46,427 nt of DNA, taken from assembly GCA_022601155.1 (NCBI GenBank), contig JAHZJA010000255.1:1-46427 (forward strand), written 5' to 3'. Under the pieces are notes generated by a model. That model did not search any database. It was not told the DNA's origin and saw only the letters and a list, made by a program, of their open reading frames with translations. Positions 45,513-46,427 of this stretch are shown here, piece by piece; position 1 is the stretch's first letter; each line of letters starts with the position of its first letter. Position numbers and translations under genes: made by a program. Origin of the DNA: Deltaproteobacteria bacterium (GTDB lineage Bacteria; Myxococcota_A; Polyangia; Nannocystales; Nannocystaceae).

Positions 45513-45528
45513 CTACACCCCCCGTGGT
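45502..45528. terminator. Perfect hairpin spanning the helicase stop codon
   Basis: ACCACGGGGGG (45502-45512) pairs with CCCCCCGTGGT (45518-45528) across the loop CTACA. The stop codon of the helicase gene (minus strand, 45513-45515) lies in the loop. There is no T-tract on either side, so termination strength is uncertain; mRNA 3'-end protection is the alternative. Confidence 0.55.
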
Positions 45529-46427
45529 GCTTCGAGGGTCAGGCCTCGAACGTCGCTGCGAAAGTCCGCCTGTCGCAACGCGTCGGCGTGCTTCGATCCA
45601 CGCGCGGGTTCACCATCGACCGTTTCCACCCGCAGCGTTCGACCACGGCGACGCGCTGCGACGATGCCAAGCGCTTGCGCGGCGAGCGAGAACCGCTCGG
45701 GATCATCAGCGGCGACGAAGGTGAGCAATCGCTTGCCACCCTTGTCGACGAACAACACAGCCTGTCCGCCGACCAACACCACGACGGCCCCGGCCACACG
45801 GCGCGGATTCGAACTGGTGCGTGAAGGCGCTCGCACTGGCCACGGCAGTAGCCACCCGTAGGGGTTTGCGGGATCAACCGCAGACAAGACCACCACGTCG
45901 TCGTCTTCGGGATCGCGCAGCGCTCGGATGCGATCGACCGCGCCCGGTGATGCGAACTGCGCTCCGCCGAGCTCGTCGACGAAGTAGCCGCGCCGCACCT
46001 TGCCCGCTTCTTCCATCGCCTTGAGCACGCGGTAGACCGCCGAGAATCCGCCGGGCAGATCTTCGAGGCCCGCGGCTTCACGTGTCACCAGCCCGTGTCG
46101 CTCGAGCAACGTGACCGCACGAGCATGGGCGCGGGTGGTGGTATCGACAGACGGAGGCAAGAGGTCTCGAACCCTCGACCACCGTCCACCGCCGCCGGTC
46201 GATGTCATCCGCCCGCGACGGGTGCCGCGGCGAGCGGGAGCAGGGCGTCCGTGGGTCCGCAAGGCCGCAAAAGTGTCGTTGGTGACCAGGCCCCACCACA
46301 CCAGGTCCCACAGCGCTTCGTCGAGCTCCTGGTTGCTCACCCGCTGTCCGCAGGCGGTCTGTAGCTCGACCATGAAGCACGCGCCGCGGGCTTCGAGATG
46401 GCTCATGATCGTCTCGTGGACGGCGTC
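45513..46427 (-). CDS. lhr: C-terminal part of large helicase-related protein Lhr
   Basis: The gene runs off the right edge; 304 C-terminal residues are visible before the TAG at 45513-45515. The sequence matches the C-terminal winged-helix and accessory region of Lhr-type DEAD/H helicases: ELDEALWDLVWWGLVTNDTF, GRWSRVRDLLPP, VTREAAGLEDLPGGFSAVYRVLKAMEEAGKVRRGYFVDELGG and QFASPGAVDRIRALRD. Lhr is a 3'-to-5' ATP-dependent helicase that unwinds RNA:DNA hybrids and responds to DNA damage; the ATPase motifs would lie upstream, outside the window. The gene is on the minus strand, and its stop is inside a perfect hairpin. Confidence 0.9.
   Translation of the reverse strand, partial: DAVHETIMSHLEARGACFMVELQTACGQRVSNQELDEALWDLVWWGLVTNDTFAALRTHGRPAPARRGTRRGRMTSTGGGGRWSRVRDLLPPSVDTTTRAHARAVTLLERHGLVTREAAGLEDLPGGFSAVYRVLKAMEEAGKVRRGYFVDELGGAQFASPGAVDRIRALRDPEDDDVVVLSAVDPANPYGWLLPWPVRAPSRTSSNPRRVAGAVVVLVGGQAVLFVDKGGKRLLTFVAADDPERFSLAAQALGIVAARRRGRTLRVETVDGEPARGSKHADALRQADFRSDVRGLTLEAPRGV

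Overview
The window is high-GC DNA with the character of a myxobacterium. It carries several membrane-anchored Hanks-type Ser/Thr kinases with C-terminal TPR arrays, many lipobox proteins, an ECF sigma factor beside a single-pass partner, and FG-GAP, HEAT and EF-hand lipoproteins. A relative of Plesiocystis, Enhygromyxa or Nannocystis (Nannocystaceae) fits best. That placement is inferred from gene content, because no rRNA or other marker gene is present. No tRNA, rRNA, CRISPR array, insertion sequence or prophage was recognised.

The most notable region is at the left edge (1-2392). The end of an unidentified gene is followed after 4 bases by a 450-residue protein. Its first ~280 residues are a bacterial tyrosinase-like domain, and its last ~150 residues are twelve tandem copies of a TTxxxxEE motif (1034-1468). 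Three bases later lies a 290-residue ATP-grasp ligase. TTxxxxEE is the core motif of plesiocin-type graspetides, RiPPs whose Thr and Glu side chains are joined by omega-ester bonds made by an ATP-grasp enzyme. The pair is therefore read as a graspetide locus whose precursor is fused to a degenerate tyrosinase. All three CuA histidines appear replaced while the CuB histidines remain. Two of the 37-residue repeat units differ only at synonymous sites, which suggests selection on the core peptide.

2438-7100 (minus strand) holds a PAS-histidine kinase-receiver hybrid and a tightly coupled ABC-2 exporter (one ATPase, two permeases). 7101-14113 (plus strand) holds a kinase/TPR protein, an ECF sigma factor, a single-pass anti-sigma candidate, two very acidic lipoproteins and a secreted barrel-like protein. 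The sigma factor, its partner and the first lipoprotein overlap by 4 bases at each junction. 14193-22871 (mostly minus strand) holds a beta-propeller lipoprotein coupled to an FG-GAP lipoprotein, a histidine/phenylalanine ammonia-lyase homologue without the MIO triad, three small lipoproteins and a TPR protein. 23439-25856 encodes a diheme cytochrome c lipoprotein and an NlpC/P60-like lipoprotein.

25877-36602 contains a second kinase/TPR protein, a Rieske oxygenase, a trans-prenyl synthase preceded by an 87-residue Cys/His protein, two lipoproteins, an SMI1/KNR4-HEAT protein and a GT-C-like membrane protein. 36634-46427 (minus strand) contains a third kinase/TPR protein, a metallophosphoesterase, a small membrane protein, an alpha/beta-hydrolase to VanX fusion lipoprotein, a large carbohydrate-module-like lipoprotein and the C-terminal part of the helicase Lhr.
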